From: Pseudozyma flocculosa PF-1
Taxonomy: Eukaryota > Basidiomycota > Ustilaginomycetes > Ustilaginales > Ustilaginaceae
Assembly: GCF_000417875.1 (NCBI RefSeq)
Contig: NW_006920872.1
Span: 921,026-969,281 of the forward strand
DNA length: 48,256 nucleotides
Direction of reading: 5' to 3'
Shown here: piece after piece, positions 1 to 9,777 of the stretch
How the letters are laid out: the number at the start of each line of letters is the position of its first letter
How positions within the stretch are numbered: the stretch's first letter is position 1
The notes under the pieces: model-generated
Seen by the model: only the letters and a program-made list of their open reading frames with translations
What the model was told of the DNA's origin: nothing
The model's database searches: none
Program-made: the position numbers and the translations under genes

Positions 1-47
1 ACCGCACCGCATCGCATCGCCTGCCACCCAGCTTGGCTTCGCTCGGG

Positions 48-1180
48 ATGATTTCGACCATTGCGCCCATGGCGTCTCGCCGGCTGGCGCTGGCGGCTAT
101 CGCCTCGACGTCGTCGGTCACCACCACAGCGACGACGACGGCGACGAGGACGACGGCGATGCTGCGCTCGCTCTCGACGACGGCGCCCGTGCGCTCCGAC
201 CGCGGCGGCGAGAGCGACAGCACGTCGGCGCTCGACTACAAGCTGGCGCACCGCCTGCGCAAGCTTCCTCCGCTGCCCTCGCTCGAGCCGCCGTCGCTGG
301 ATGCGGGCGAGGCCGTGTCCAACATCCTGTACAACACGCCTCCCCCGTCGCGCCAGCCGTTTAAGCGGCACATCCTCAACACGCTGGTGCAAAACGAGCC
401 CGGCGTGCTGTCGCGCGTGGCGGGCACGCTGGCCGGGCGCGGCTTCAACATCGACTCGCTCGTCGTGTGCGGCACCGAGATCAAGGACCTGTCGCGCATG
501 TGCATCGTGCTGCGCGGCCAGGACGGCGTCGTGGAGCAGGCCCGCCGCCAGCTCGAGGACCTCGTCCCCGTCTGGGCCGTCCTCGACTACACCAACACCA
601 AGGTCATCGAGCGCGAACTCATGCTCGTCAAGGTGTCCATCCTCGGCCCAGAGTACTTTGAAGAGTCCCAGATCGGTCCCGTCCCGCCCGAGCTCCTCGT
701 CGAGCGCGAGGCCGGCAAGGGCCAGCAGCAGCAGCAGCACGGCGGCGCCCTGCCCCTCACGCCCACCGAGGCCCTCCGGGTCAAGAGCGACAATATGCGC
801 AGCGTCATTGCCCTCGCCGAGCAGTTCCGCGGCAGGGTCGTCGACGTCAGCTCCTCGAGCGTCATTGTCGAGGTGAGCGGCAAGAGCTCCCGCTGCGACG
901 CCTTCCTCAAGCTCGTCCGTCCCTTTGGCGTCCTCGAGTGCGCTCGTTCCGGTGAGTGCTGCGTGCGGTCGCTGCTGCGCCGATGCCGTCGAGCCTTCCC
1001 GATTACTCACCTTTCGAGACGTCTTCTCCGCCTGCCTGCCTGCCTGAAACCCCTGTCTGCGCCCCGACAGGCACCATGGTCCTGCCAAGATCACCCATCA
1101 CCTCGTCCTGGTCGGGCAACGACGAGCTGTTCGAGGAGGAGATCGCAGACATCGACGCCGGCGCCCTCCCTCCGGGCTAA
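48..1180 (+). CDS. ILV6: Acetolactate synthase small (regulatory) subunit, mitochondrial
   Basis: Regulatory subunit of acetohydroxyacid synthase. It activates the catalytic subunit ILV2 and confers valine feedback in branched-chain amino acid synthesis in mitochondria. Exons are 48-951 and 1071-1180; the 119-bp intron opens GTGAGT and ends CGACAG, and a Gly codon is split across it. About 337 residues, near the fungal norm. The N-terminus is rich in Ala, Ser, Thr and Arg, as expected of a mitochondrial presequence. It is followed by the ACT domain (HILNTLVQNEPGVLSRVAG, then GFNIDSLVV) and a second ACT-like half. The tail reads ARSGTMVLPRSP, typical of the family, but only after the intron is removed. 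ATG 48 is the first in frame; ATG 69 has a better context. The gene begins at the window edge, so an upstream exon cannot be excluded. Family assignment is secure. Confidence 0.93.
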
Positions 1181-1914
1181 GCGTGCGTGCCATCAACCGC
1201 CGTCGTTGCAGTCGGATCGGGTCGAGTCGAGTCGAGTCGAGTCGAATCGACGTGGGAGCGACAAGAAGACGCATCGATTAGGTCGCAGTGGACTAGGCTG
1301 GGCCCTGCTGTCGAAGACGCTGCAGTAGCAGCAGCATTGGCGGGAACGGTAGAAATACAAGGTGACTCAAGGCTCGAAGTCGAGGCCGCCGCACGGGAGC
1401 CGTGCCGTTTTGGCAGCGTCGGATCGAGTCAGATGGAGCAAGGGCTAGAGAGAGCAGGAGCGGAGGCGCGAGGACAAGGCCGAGGACGAGGACGGAGAGT
1501 CAAGAGAGTACACGCTGGCCGGTGCTTGCTGGTCGAGGCTTGCCGGGCTGCCGGGCTGGAAGCGAGAGAGAAACGGGTCAGGCCAGGTCAAGTCGAGTCG
1601 GTGGGGCTGTCGGGCTCGATTGGGTCGAGGGTCGCGATTGGTCGCGATGTTCTTTTTTTTGCGGTTGTCTGGCGACCGACTGGCAGAGTCTGGTGCGGGA
1701 CATCAGCCAAAGAGGCTGACTCTCGTCTGCAAGGCTTTTGAGCAAAGAGAAAAGGGACGTTGTGGCGCCAGTGTTCGCCTACGAGGGCCAGAGTCAGGCC
1801 GCCGCCCTCGGCGAGGCTCGGGGCTGGGCTGGAGTAGCTTCGGCGCCACCCTCGACCCCAGAACTGAGCAGGCATCGGTCGCTGCTGCGGATGCATGGAC
1901 CCGGAGAACACCGC
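1181..1914. other. Convergent 3' intergenic region
   Basis: Shared 3' flank of ILV6 and the convergent gene on the minus strand. Open frames here are GC-driven and show no family motif. It holds a short GTCGA tandem repeat, listed separately. I see no RNA gene. Confidence 0.6.
1221..1245. repeat. (GTCGA)5 tandem repeat
   Basis: Five perfect copies of the pentamer GTCGA lie 40 bp after the ILV6 stop. A sixth, altered copy (ATCGA) follows. Simple repeat, probably in the ILV6 3' UTR. Confidence 0.85.
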
Positions 1915-2634
1915 CTAGCCGTCCATCTCGACGTCGCCCTCGATCGAGTCCCACAGCCTCGACTCGGCCGCATCGCCGGCGCTGGGGGATGCGGCGTGGC
2001 TCGAGGTGCCGTCGTCGGACGAGATGCAGTGGACCTCGCCCTCGCTCATGAGCGCCTCGACCTCGTCGGCGCGGACAAAGCTGTGGCCGTACGAGGTGAC
2101 GACGCGGACCCAGTTGCTCTTGCGCACCTCTGCGGCAGCGGCCGCGGTGCCAGCAGTGGCAGAGGCGGACGTGGAGGGCGCGGCGGGCATCATCATCATC
2201 ATGTCGTCGTCATCGACCTCGAGCTCAATCTGGCGCTGCTTGGCCTTAGCCAGCGACGAGAGCGACATGTGGGACGAGGAGGGTGGGGGGGCGAGCGCGT
2301 GCTCGAGGCGGATCGAGCTGCTGGAAGACCAGGCCTGCTGCTCTTCGACGGTGGGGGGCCTGGAGGGGCTGTTGGTGATGGCGCCGCTGGAGCGGAAGGC
2401 GGCCGAGAAGGGGATATTTTCCTCGCCTACCCTGGCGTCAAGCAAAGAAGTGGCGGGCGCGGCCGTCCTGACACGCTTTCCCATGGCCTCGAAGCCGGAG
2501 GGCGACGAGGGCGACGAGGGGGCAAAGCTGGACTCGAAGCCGCAGGCGCTGAGGCGCTTCCTCTTTCCGCCGCCACCGGTGGCGCTAGCAGAGGTGCCGT
2601 AGTGGAAGAAGGACGAAGTCGGGGTGGCCAGCAT
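1915..2634 (-). CDS. Hypothetical protein with acidic/Met tract, unknown family
   Basis: Single-exon frame of 239 residues from ATG 2634 to TAG 1915. I do not recognise the family. The N-terminal half is Ser/Pro/Gly rich with basic patches (GGGKRKRLS around residue 22 and GKRVRTA near residue 52) that could be nuclear localisation signals. A coiled segment LAKAKQRQIELEVDDDD is followed by a run of five Met. Near residue 172 comes the most protein-like stretch, NWVRVVTSYGHSFVRADEVE, then an acidic tail ending EGDVEMDG. Codon use is strongly G/C-ending like its neighbours, and the frame stays open through varied amino-acid composition, which is why I accept it. A small nuclear regulator is possible but is inference only. 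Confidence 0.62.
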   Translation of the reverse strand: MLATPTSSFFHYGTSASATGGGGKRKRLSACGFESSFAPSSPSSPSGFEAMGKRVRTAAPATSLLDARVGEENIPFSAAFRSSGAITNSPSRPPTVEEQQAWSSSSSIRLEHALAPPPSSSHMSLSSLAKAKQRQIELEVDDDDMMMMMPAAPSTSASATAGTAAAAAEVRKSNWVRVVTSYGHSFVRADEVEALMSEGEVHCISSDDGTSSHAASPSAGDAAESRLWDSIEGDVEMDG

Positions 2635-3624
2635 CTCGAGATCGTGGACTGGGGGTGGTGTAGCGGGAGTGGGAAGCGTGGTTGCGAGGGTGGGCTGCGT
2701 GTATGCTGTGTTGCGCGTGTGTGCGGGTAGTGAGGGGAGCGGTCAAGAGAGGGCGAGCGAGAGGATGTGGTGCGATGCGATGGAACGTGAGAAAAGGAGC
2801 AGGTGTGTGCGTGCGTTTGCGGTGGACGTGGACGTGGAGCGGAGCGGCGAGAAGAGATGGGTTCAGTGGTGGTGGTGGATGGAAGGAACGCCGGCAACGG
2901 CCCGCCCTGCTTCGCTGCTTCCCTGCCTCCATGCCTGCTGGCCGCGCCTCGCCTGGCCCGCCGTCGCGAGCTCAAATTTTCCGCCCGCCGAAGAACCGAA
3001 ATTGGCCGCGCCGCGCCGCGCCGCGCTGGCCGCGTGCGTAGAACTGCTTCAACCGGCCTGCCTGCCTGCCTCTCTGCCTGCTGGCCCGCGGTCCGACGCA
3101 TGCAGGGCTAGGCAACCCCGCATTTTCGTCTTCCAGCGGAGCGGTGCAGGCAGGCCGGGCGTGTCGTGTGCCCAAGCCCGCGCGTCGTGTAGCGCGGGCG
3201 GCGTGGCACAGCATGGTGTGCGCAGCTCTCGATTGCCGTCGATCGTTGCTCTTCACGCCGAGAAGGTGCTTCGACTCCGTCCAGCAGGCAATGGCGAGGG
3301 TGAACGCTTTGTGCTGGCGCAATGTTCGCCAATACTGAGCGAGACGTCGCCGAGAGGCTCCGGCAAAAAACGCGCAGCCACCGCCAGACAAGCGACGACG
3401 ACGCACAGCCTGGCGTTGAATGACCAGGCACCACACACTCGAGCGGCACACGACGGTCGGATAGTGTACAAGTCGTTGCAGGATATCACCGGAAACACTG
3501 AGTCGAGAAGCTAACGTGACAGGCGGGGCGAGCGAGGACCGCCCAGATAAAATCGTAATCGTCGCAGGAGATGACGGGAAGGACATGGAGCAGGGAAGAG
3601 AACAGCGAGGCGGAGCACGGCCGC
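2635..3624. other. Intergenic region between two minus-strand genes
   Basis: About 1 kb holding the promoter of the hypothetical gene to its left and the 3' flank of the hexose transporter to its right. Long open frames on both strands are Arg/Pro/Ala-rich shadows of high GC. No gene, RNA or repeat array is visible. Confidence 0.55.
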
Positions 3625-5417
3625 CTACGAAGTGTAGCTGACGACCGGGTAGCCGCCCTTGCCGTCGTGCGAGCCCTTGTCGCCGTCGACCTCGTCGCCG
3701 TAGCCGTGACGCGCGTGCTCGGCGTCGCCGTAGTGGTTGGAGTCGGGCACGGCGGCAATGACGTTCTTGATCTCCTCGTTGGCCGGCTTCCTCCACGCCC
3801 AGCGACCCAGCTGCTTGGATGCATGCATGTTCATGCCGAAGCCGTACATGGCCACGATGGCGAAGCCAATGATGGGGATGTGGTACGAGTTGGGCGTGCT
3901 CGTGTTGTCGGCCACGACGGCCTGCACCGAGGGCCAGGCGGCACCACCAGACACTCCCGCCGCGACCAGCGCCGAGCCAATCTTCTGGTAAGAGCCAAGG
4001 TTGCTCGTCGCCAGCGTGAAGATGATTGGGTAGCAGACGCCCTCAAAGACTGCGCAACAAGGGTCGGACGGAGATGGTGATGATGGTCAGCCGCGCGTTC
4101 GTCGATGACTGGAAGACCTGAACCCGACATAACGGCCCTCGAAACTCACAGAAAAGGCAGAAGAGCGAGACGATGCCGCCGTACGAGGAGAGGCCGGCCG
4201 TCAGGCACGAAAAGACGACGCACATGACGCCAAAGAGGCCCAGGATCAGGCCCGAGTCGACGTAGAAGAGCACCGGGACCAGCAGGAAGCGGCCAAGGGT
4301 GAAGGCGGCCTGGCATCCAGCGTAGAGGTTGGCAGCCGCCGACGTCGAGATAGAAATGTCCGGCTGTTCCGTAAAGTAGTTGATGGCCAGCGACGCGACG
4401 GCGACCTGGGCGCCGACGTACATGAACTCGGTGACCGCGCCCGCGATGAGGTGGTACTGCTTGAACAGGCCGCCCTTGACCTTGGACTCGATGGCCTCGT
4501 TGACCTCCTGCTTGACCTCGGGCAGCGGGCAGACCAGGAACAGGAAGTTGATCAGGCAGCCGAAAAGCGCGATTCCGAGGTAGACCCATTGGATGTGGTT
4601 GAGGTCCTTTGCGTCCGTCTTCAAAAACGTGTGCGACGCAATGATGGGACCAATCACAGTAGCCACTCCGTTAAAGGATTGAGCGAAAACAAGTCTTTGA
4701 TGGGGAAGAAGATGGTCGACGATGATAGAGGGATGATGAGCTAGGTTCTGAGGAGGGGGAGGGACGGCCTGGGACGCGTTCGAGGACGGGATCGCGTCGC
4801 GGCGTCACTCACCGAAAAGCGGCCATGTTGGGTGCACCGATGACCGTAATATAACTGTTGGCAGCCACCTCGAGCCAAGCGAGACCACTGGCGGTGACGA
4901 ACGTGCAGACGATGAAGCCCGGGAAGCTCTTGTAGATGGCGCACGGCCAGAAGAGGACGGCGCCGATCGAGAAGAGCGCCAGGCCAAAGTGGATTCCGTT
5001 CTTGTAGCCGTACTTGCGCATCGCCGAGCCCGAGACGAAGCCATTGATGAGGTAACTGCCGAAGTAGGCTGTTGGAGTCGAAGGTGCGAGTATGAAGAGT
5101 GCGAAGTGCGGGTGCGGAGGCAAGGTGGATAATGGCAGTCAGCATCAGCGAGACGCGACTCAGCCACGCGGCAGCACCGGACGGGCCAGAAACGAGAACG
5201 CACCTGCCTGGAGACCGGTCGACTCGGCCCTGGTCAGGTTGAGCGAGACCTGGAAGGCCTTGTTGAGCGAGTCGAGCAGACCATACGAGAGGCCCCAGAC
5301 GAAGAAGAGGGACGAGACGAGCGTGAAGGCAAAGACGAAGTGGAATCGGCTCAACTCGGCACCAGTGACGGCGCGGTCGACGGCGGTGCCTTGCTCCTTC
5401 TTGCGGAGGAGGCCCAT
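3625..5417 (-). CDS. FucP-type MFS sugar transporter (fucose/hexose:H+ symporter family)
   Basis: Twelve-helix plasma-membrane sugar:proton symporter of the FHS (FucP) family. The sugar is likely a hexose; the exact substrate cannot be read. Exons on the minus strand are 5204-5417, 4813-5068, 4150-4694 and 3625-4049. All introns are GT..AG and phases join cleanly to 479 residues. Family signatures: FFVWGLSYGLLDSLNK in helix 1, YFGSYLINGF in helix 2, GLAWLEVAANSYITVIG in helix 4, then AQSFNGVATVIGPIIAS, which is restored only by joining exons 2 and 3. FFEGVCYPIIFTLAT is likewise formed across the last junction. The C-terminal tail is hydrophilic, rich in His, Gly and Asp. A TATAAG element lies 201 bp upstream. 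The neighbours give no pathway link. Confidence 0.92.
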
Positions 5418-7859
5418 GGTGGCGGTGCTGGAAAGCGGTTGGAAGCGGGTGAGGGGGCGACGGCGATGGCCGAAAGGCCGATCAAAGGCTGGGCTTAGAG
5501 GAGGAAGTGAGCGCGCAAGACGCGTGCAAGGAGAAAGAAGCGAAGGGTGCCAGAGATACAAGGGGCGGAGGGAGGGACGAGGGATGGGCGAATGATTGCC
5601 ACCAGCCAGCTGAAGTTCTTATATGGCTTCTGCCACGAAGGAGGGTACGTATGAAGGCGGGTGCTCCACGGGCGAGGCCAGCGGGGCCAGCTGCAGCTGC
5701 GTTGCCCTGTTGCTCTGTTGCTGCTCCCCAACGCAGCCCCAGACCGGGAATAGTGCCTCGAGAAGGACACATGGCCAGATCGTTCACGGCATACCGTAGC
5801 GTCGACGTGGTCGCGGCCTAGACGGGCAAAGGCAGAGCCAAGCCCCATGGACAAGAGGGCTAGAGAGGGTCGCGGCGTAGCGAGGCGCGCTAATTGAGGT
5901 CGCGGCGCGGGGCAGCAGCAGCAGCAGCAGCAAAGTTGCGGGGACGGCAGTTGTGTGGGGTAAGGCGACGATGCGGCAGCACAGGCTGGGTCAGGGCAGC
6001 CCCACTAGGGCGTGTCTGGGTGTCTCCGCACCTTGCTCGATTCCCTTCCGTTGCAAGACTCTGCGAAAGGCAGCACGGCACGGCAGCGGCCTTGCTTGCT
6101 TAGCTTTCTTGACGAAGGGGGTGCGATGCTGCTCGCAGGCCCCGCGCTCGCCAGCCTACAGGCCCACCTTTCCTACCCGGCCCGTTGCATGATTCGCGCA
6201 GGCTCGCGCGTGGACCTTTGTCTCCGCTGCGCCCGCCCGGTCAAACGACGGGGGTGGCGGAGGTGCGGTCGGTCAAGCTCGCCGGAGGATTCGCCTTCTT
6301 CCCTCGTCCCGTCCCTTGCTTCTTCGGCGCTCGGTCAGTAATGCCACGGCGGGTCTTCCATCGAATCGACGTCGACAACCGTATCGATGCCGTCCCGAAT
6401 CTGCGACGGCGATGGTACGACGGAGGCGGAAGGAAGCTTGTTGGGAATTTGACGAAGCCACCGAAGCCGGAGACAGGACGTACGGTGCGGCGGATCTTTG
6501 GACCTGATCTTTGGGGCAAGAGCGACCAGGCGAGACCCAGATCTGCCTTGCTCGCTCGGCCTCGTTGTCGCGATGCGAACCACACCCTACATTGAGCGGC
6601 AGGAGCACGGTGCGTGCTGCTCATCGAGGTACAGTTGTAGTTACGTGTACCGTACAGGCCGGTGCCCCTGCCGGTCAGCCTGGCTGCCTGCCCACTGTCG
6701 AGGCTTGGAACCGCTGCGGCTGGGAGGCGCAACCGCGTAAGTGCGCCCTGCTGCGGGGCAGCGAGACACGAGACCATCGCTCTTTGGTCCAAACCCGATG
6801 GTGCCGTGGCTTGACAGCACCTTGCCACCGACTTGGCATTGACGACCCGAGAGGCACTTCCGGCCTTATCGCAACGAGGCTCGACGTTCACAGACACGAG
6901 GGCGGAGAGGAGATCCGGGCCAATTTGCTCTCGTCATGCCGCGATTGCCCACAGGTGGGGCCGCCGGCGACACGGGCAGACTGCGTTGAAGTGCTCGTGT
7001 GGCAAAGACCGAACTTGCACCGGGCGGCCGTCGAGGGCGTCGTCGAGGGCGGGGCAGTTGTGCGTTGGTCGTGTTCGGAACAAAAGGCGGGGCCCCCCAC
7101 CCTGATGCTGCCACGATGGGCTTCGGCTAAAGCAGCGATTTCAGTGCCCGCCTTCGCCGGTCGGTCATCTCTGCCTCTTCTCCTTCACACCCAAACGAGG
7201 CGGCCGCCGAGATGACCGGCTGTCACTGGCAACGGTACGGTAGGGGTCTTAGACAGGCGCAACGTCGAGTTCGACCCGCGGGATCCTTGACGTCGCCGAT
7301 TGAATCGAGTGAGCCGCCGTCACGGTCGATGATTCGTTGGTCGCGGCTTCCGTTCGCATAAGAAGGCGCTCCTTGTCCGTCCGTCGCCGTTTCGATGTCG
7401 GCCCCGGTCGAACCCACGCCACCGAACCGTCCCAGAGTTCACCCGCACGAACAAAGGAGAGGCCTGCCCTGGCCTGGCCTCCCCGTGCAGCGGCGCCGTC
7501 GCAAGCCAGGACCCGCCTTTGTCGGTCGCCCCGTCCAACCACCGAACCTCGACCGACGCCACATCGAGGCGGGAAGGCGGCGCCGTGATCTTCCCAAGCG
7601 GTCGGTCGGGCTTCGAATGCGATAGCGAGGTCAGGAGGTAGCGCGCACAGCGGGTATCTGCGTGAGGGAGCGAAGAGCTATAGCAGCTTGAGGGAAGGCG
7701 CGAGGTAGAAGACGATCATGGTGGGCGGAGGGGAACCGCACGCGGTTGCGCGCCGATGGGGAGATCAAACGTACGAGAACGGGAAAAGACAAGTGCGGAT
7801 CCGCTGCCCGACCGTCTTGCCCCTTGAGCCGGGTCTCGGACCTCGTTCTAGAGCTCGGG
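5418..7859. other. Long gene-poor intergenic region
   Basis: About 2.4 kb upstream of the FucP-type transporter. Six-frame reading gives only Arg/Ala/Pro-rich or Cys/Trp-rich frames lacking any recognisable domain, the longest being about 230 codons near 6.5-7.2 kb. There is a short CAG run near 5921-5933. I see no tRNA-like cloverleaf or snRNA signature by eye. The right edge grades into the A+T-richer relic segment. Confidence 0.5.
5618..5623 (-). promoter_or_regulatory. Candidate TATA box of the FucP-type transporter
   Basis: TATAAG on the minus strand, 201 bp upstream of the transporter ATG. This is a standalone motif in otherwise GC-rich DNA. Function is inferred from position. Confidence 0.4.
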
Positions 7860-8393
7860 CGCACTGATGCAACGTCTTGACATCAGCCCTATCGCCACAT
7901 TGAAGGCGCTGATGCTAGAACCGTTGATCTGAAGTGTCAGTGTGCACAAGAGGAGAGCAGATGGCCATACCCTAGAGCTTTCACCACAGTACTTGTGGCA
8001 TTCTTGCAGGCTGTATTGTCCTTGATGGCACAAGACAAGTGGGATGCACTGCAGCTCAAGCAGGCCTCCATCACCCTTGCTGATGCTGTCATGAGACATC
8101 AGCCCCTCCTTCGGGCTGAGTATGGAAGAGTGCCTGCAGCAGGGTCCTGCACCAGTAGCAGTGAAGCTGTGTGACTCAGTACATGACCCCTCCATGGATC
8201 CAGATTGTGATGTGAAACTGTCACTGACCTGGTCAGCTGTACCAGACCTCTTGGACTGTTACCATGGCCACTGGCAATGTTGCCTGATCTATGTTGACCT
8301 GCCTCCTTGCTGATCAGTGCTGACATTGGACACAGAACACATCTGGCTTGTCATTGTCCTTTGACCGAGCCTATGCCTTGATTGCAGCTGCAG
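7860..8393. other. A+T-richer relic segment with broken plus-strand frames
   Basis: From about 7.86 kb the base composition shifts away from the C/G-ending pattern of the flanks. On the plus strand a 49-codon frame (8025-8174, starting MAQDKWDALQLKQ) and a second one (8194-8313, starting MDPDCDVKLSL) read like ordinary protein but are short and out of frame with each other. On the minus strand at about 8350-8400 a fragment VTAAAIKA followed by a stop and ARSKDN may continue the adjacent pseudogene. Looks like a decayed coding insertion. No terminal inverted repeats or target duplication were found by eye. Confidence 0.4.
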
Positions 8394-9344
8394 TCACCTG
8401 CAGACAAAGATGGAGAAGTACACCACTCCCTCCTGATTGTGGGTGATGTGGCTGGGCATGCTGGGCTGCTCAAGCCTTGCAACTTGTTGATTAAGTGGAG
8501 TGCTGGCAACATTGATGTTGAGGACGTCATTAAGGAACCCAGGGACTCCATCTAGCATGTTGGAGTACTCCACCCTGGCAAGGCGGTTAAAGTGCGCTGC
8601 TGCCACCTGTGCGTCCCGAAAGTGCCCCTGGTTCTGCTGCTGGAAATAGACTTGGTAGTGCCTAGGCAAGGTCTGGATGACACCTTGGTAGCCGCTGATC
8701 GGAGTGTTGTACAGGCGATTGAAGTGATTAAACGCCGAGCTGACCCAGTGGACTTTGTTGACGGTGTTGTTGGTCGTCACACAGTCTTTATGGCCAACCA
8801 CGTTCCTTTTGGGCTTGTCGCAGGGGGGTTCACCAGCCACAAGTTGAGCCACGAGCTGAGAGATGCCGTTGTGTTGTACGACAATTTGCGGGGAAGTCAG
8901 CGCGTTCTGCTGGAACTGAACCCACATCGCGTTGCGCAGGAGGTATTCATTGCTCGTGTTGATCTGGGATTGGACCATGGTGGAAGCAGGCTTGTATTCA
9001 ACTTCATAGGTCGTCACACCATCTTCACGCAAGAGGATGCAGACAAGGTCCGGGCACAATGGGGCACAAGGGACCAGGAGAGGATATTGGAACACCAGGG
9101 ATGGTGCTGCTCATCTGCTAGACAAGATGCTCAGGCTTGCAAAGATGCTTGCAGCAGCCTGATCAGAGCGCTGGAAGGCAGTTTGTGTGGGCAAAATGTC
9201 GATTTCCCACCATTTTCAAGCGTTTTCAGCACTTTGCCCCACAAACCCCCACATCTGCCCAGAGAAGAGCCCTGCAACCTTGCTCATCTGCTAGTCCTGA
9301 TCCTCAGGCTGGTAGATGTGGTAAGAGAGGGCAATATGTTGCAT
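8394..9344 (-). pseudogene. Decayed accessory gene with PD...ExK nuclease-like signature
   Basis: One minus-strand frame runs from ATG 9344 (MQHIALSYHIYQPEDQD) to the stop at 8394. It is interrupted by TAG at 9291-9293, TGA at 9216-9218 and TGA at 9111-9113. All three are in the same frame and all blocks between them look like protein. The last block (233 codons) is intact. It contains CPDLVCILLREDG followed by YEVEYKPAS: a Pro-Asp (9048-9053) and, 16 residues on, Glu-Tyr-Lys (8991-8999). That spacing fits the PD-(D/E)xK nuclease core. Codon use is A+T-richer than every neighbour, suggesting transfer or a mobile origin. Family assignment is inference. The stops could in principle be skipped by introns, but no good donor/acceptor pairs were seen. 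Confidence 0.55.
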
Positions 9345-9777
9345 AGAGGGGCTTTTGCCGTGACTGGATCTTGGCTTCTTGAATTTGGCCTCAGCTTTTC
9401 TGTCTTGTTACACTGTTTGACCTTGTCTTGTTTTTCTTAGTAGATTGACCTATGTTACTTGTAGAATGCTCACGCATATGGTGAAGCGTAAGAGTATGGC
9501 ATAACCATGGCTGCTGCAGCTTGCAGGCATGGAGAAGGAGGGGCACTCCGCAAGGCCGCCTCGAGCCTTGTACCATCGGGCCCTGTTCCCGATTTTGCCC
9601 TGTCCGCCGGCGGGTTTTTTTGAATTGGGGTCCGCCGTCATTCGCGTCTTCTCAGCCTTGCGATCGCTCCCTCCACACTCTGCAGCGCCCTTGTGTGTGC
9701 CTTGACTGCGCACCACCACCACATTGACCCTCACTCCACCACATCGCCGCCCGCCCAGCAACCGAGCGAACCGCACG
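9345..9777. other. Upstream region of the NUP50-like gene
   Basis: Contains the end of the A+T-richer segment (to about 9480) and the proximal promoter/5' UTR of the nucleoporin gene. The minus-strand pseudogene frame remains open without a Met up to about 9407. No other gene seen. Confidence 0.5.

Noticed and set aside
8592..9440. 282-codon plus-strand open frame across the relic region
   Set aside because: It is the antisense of the minus-strand frame that carries coherent motifs; its own translation shows no family pattern and its open length follows from the opposite strand.
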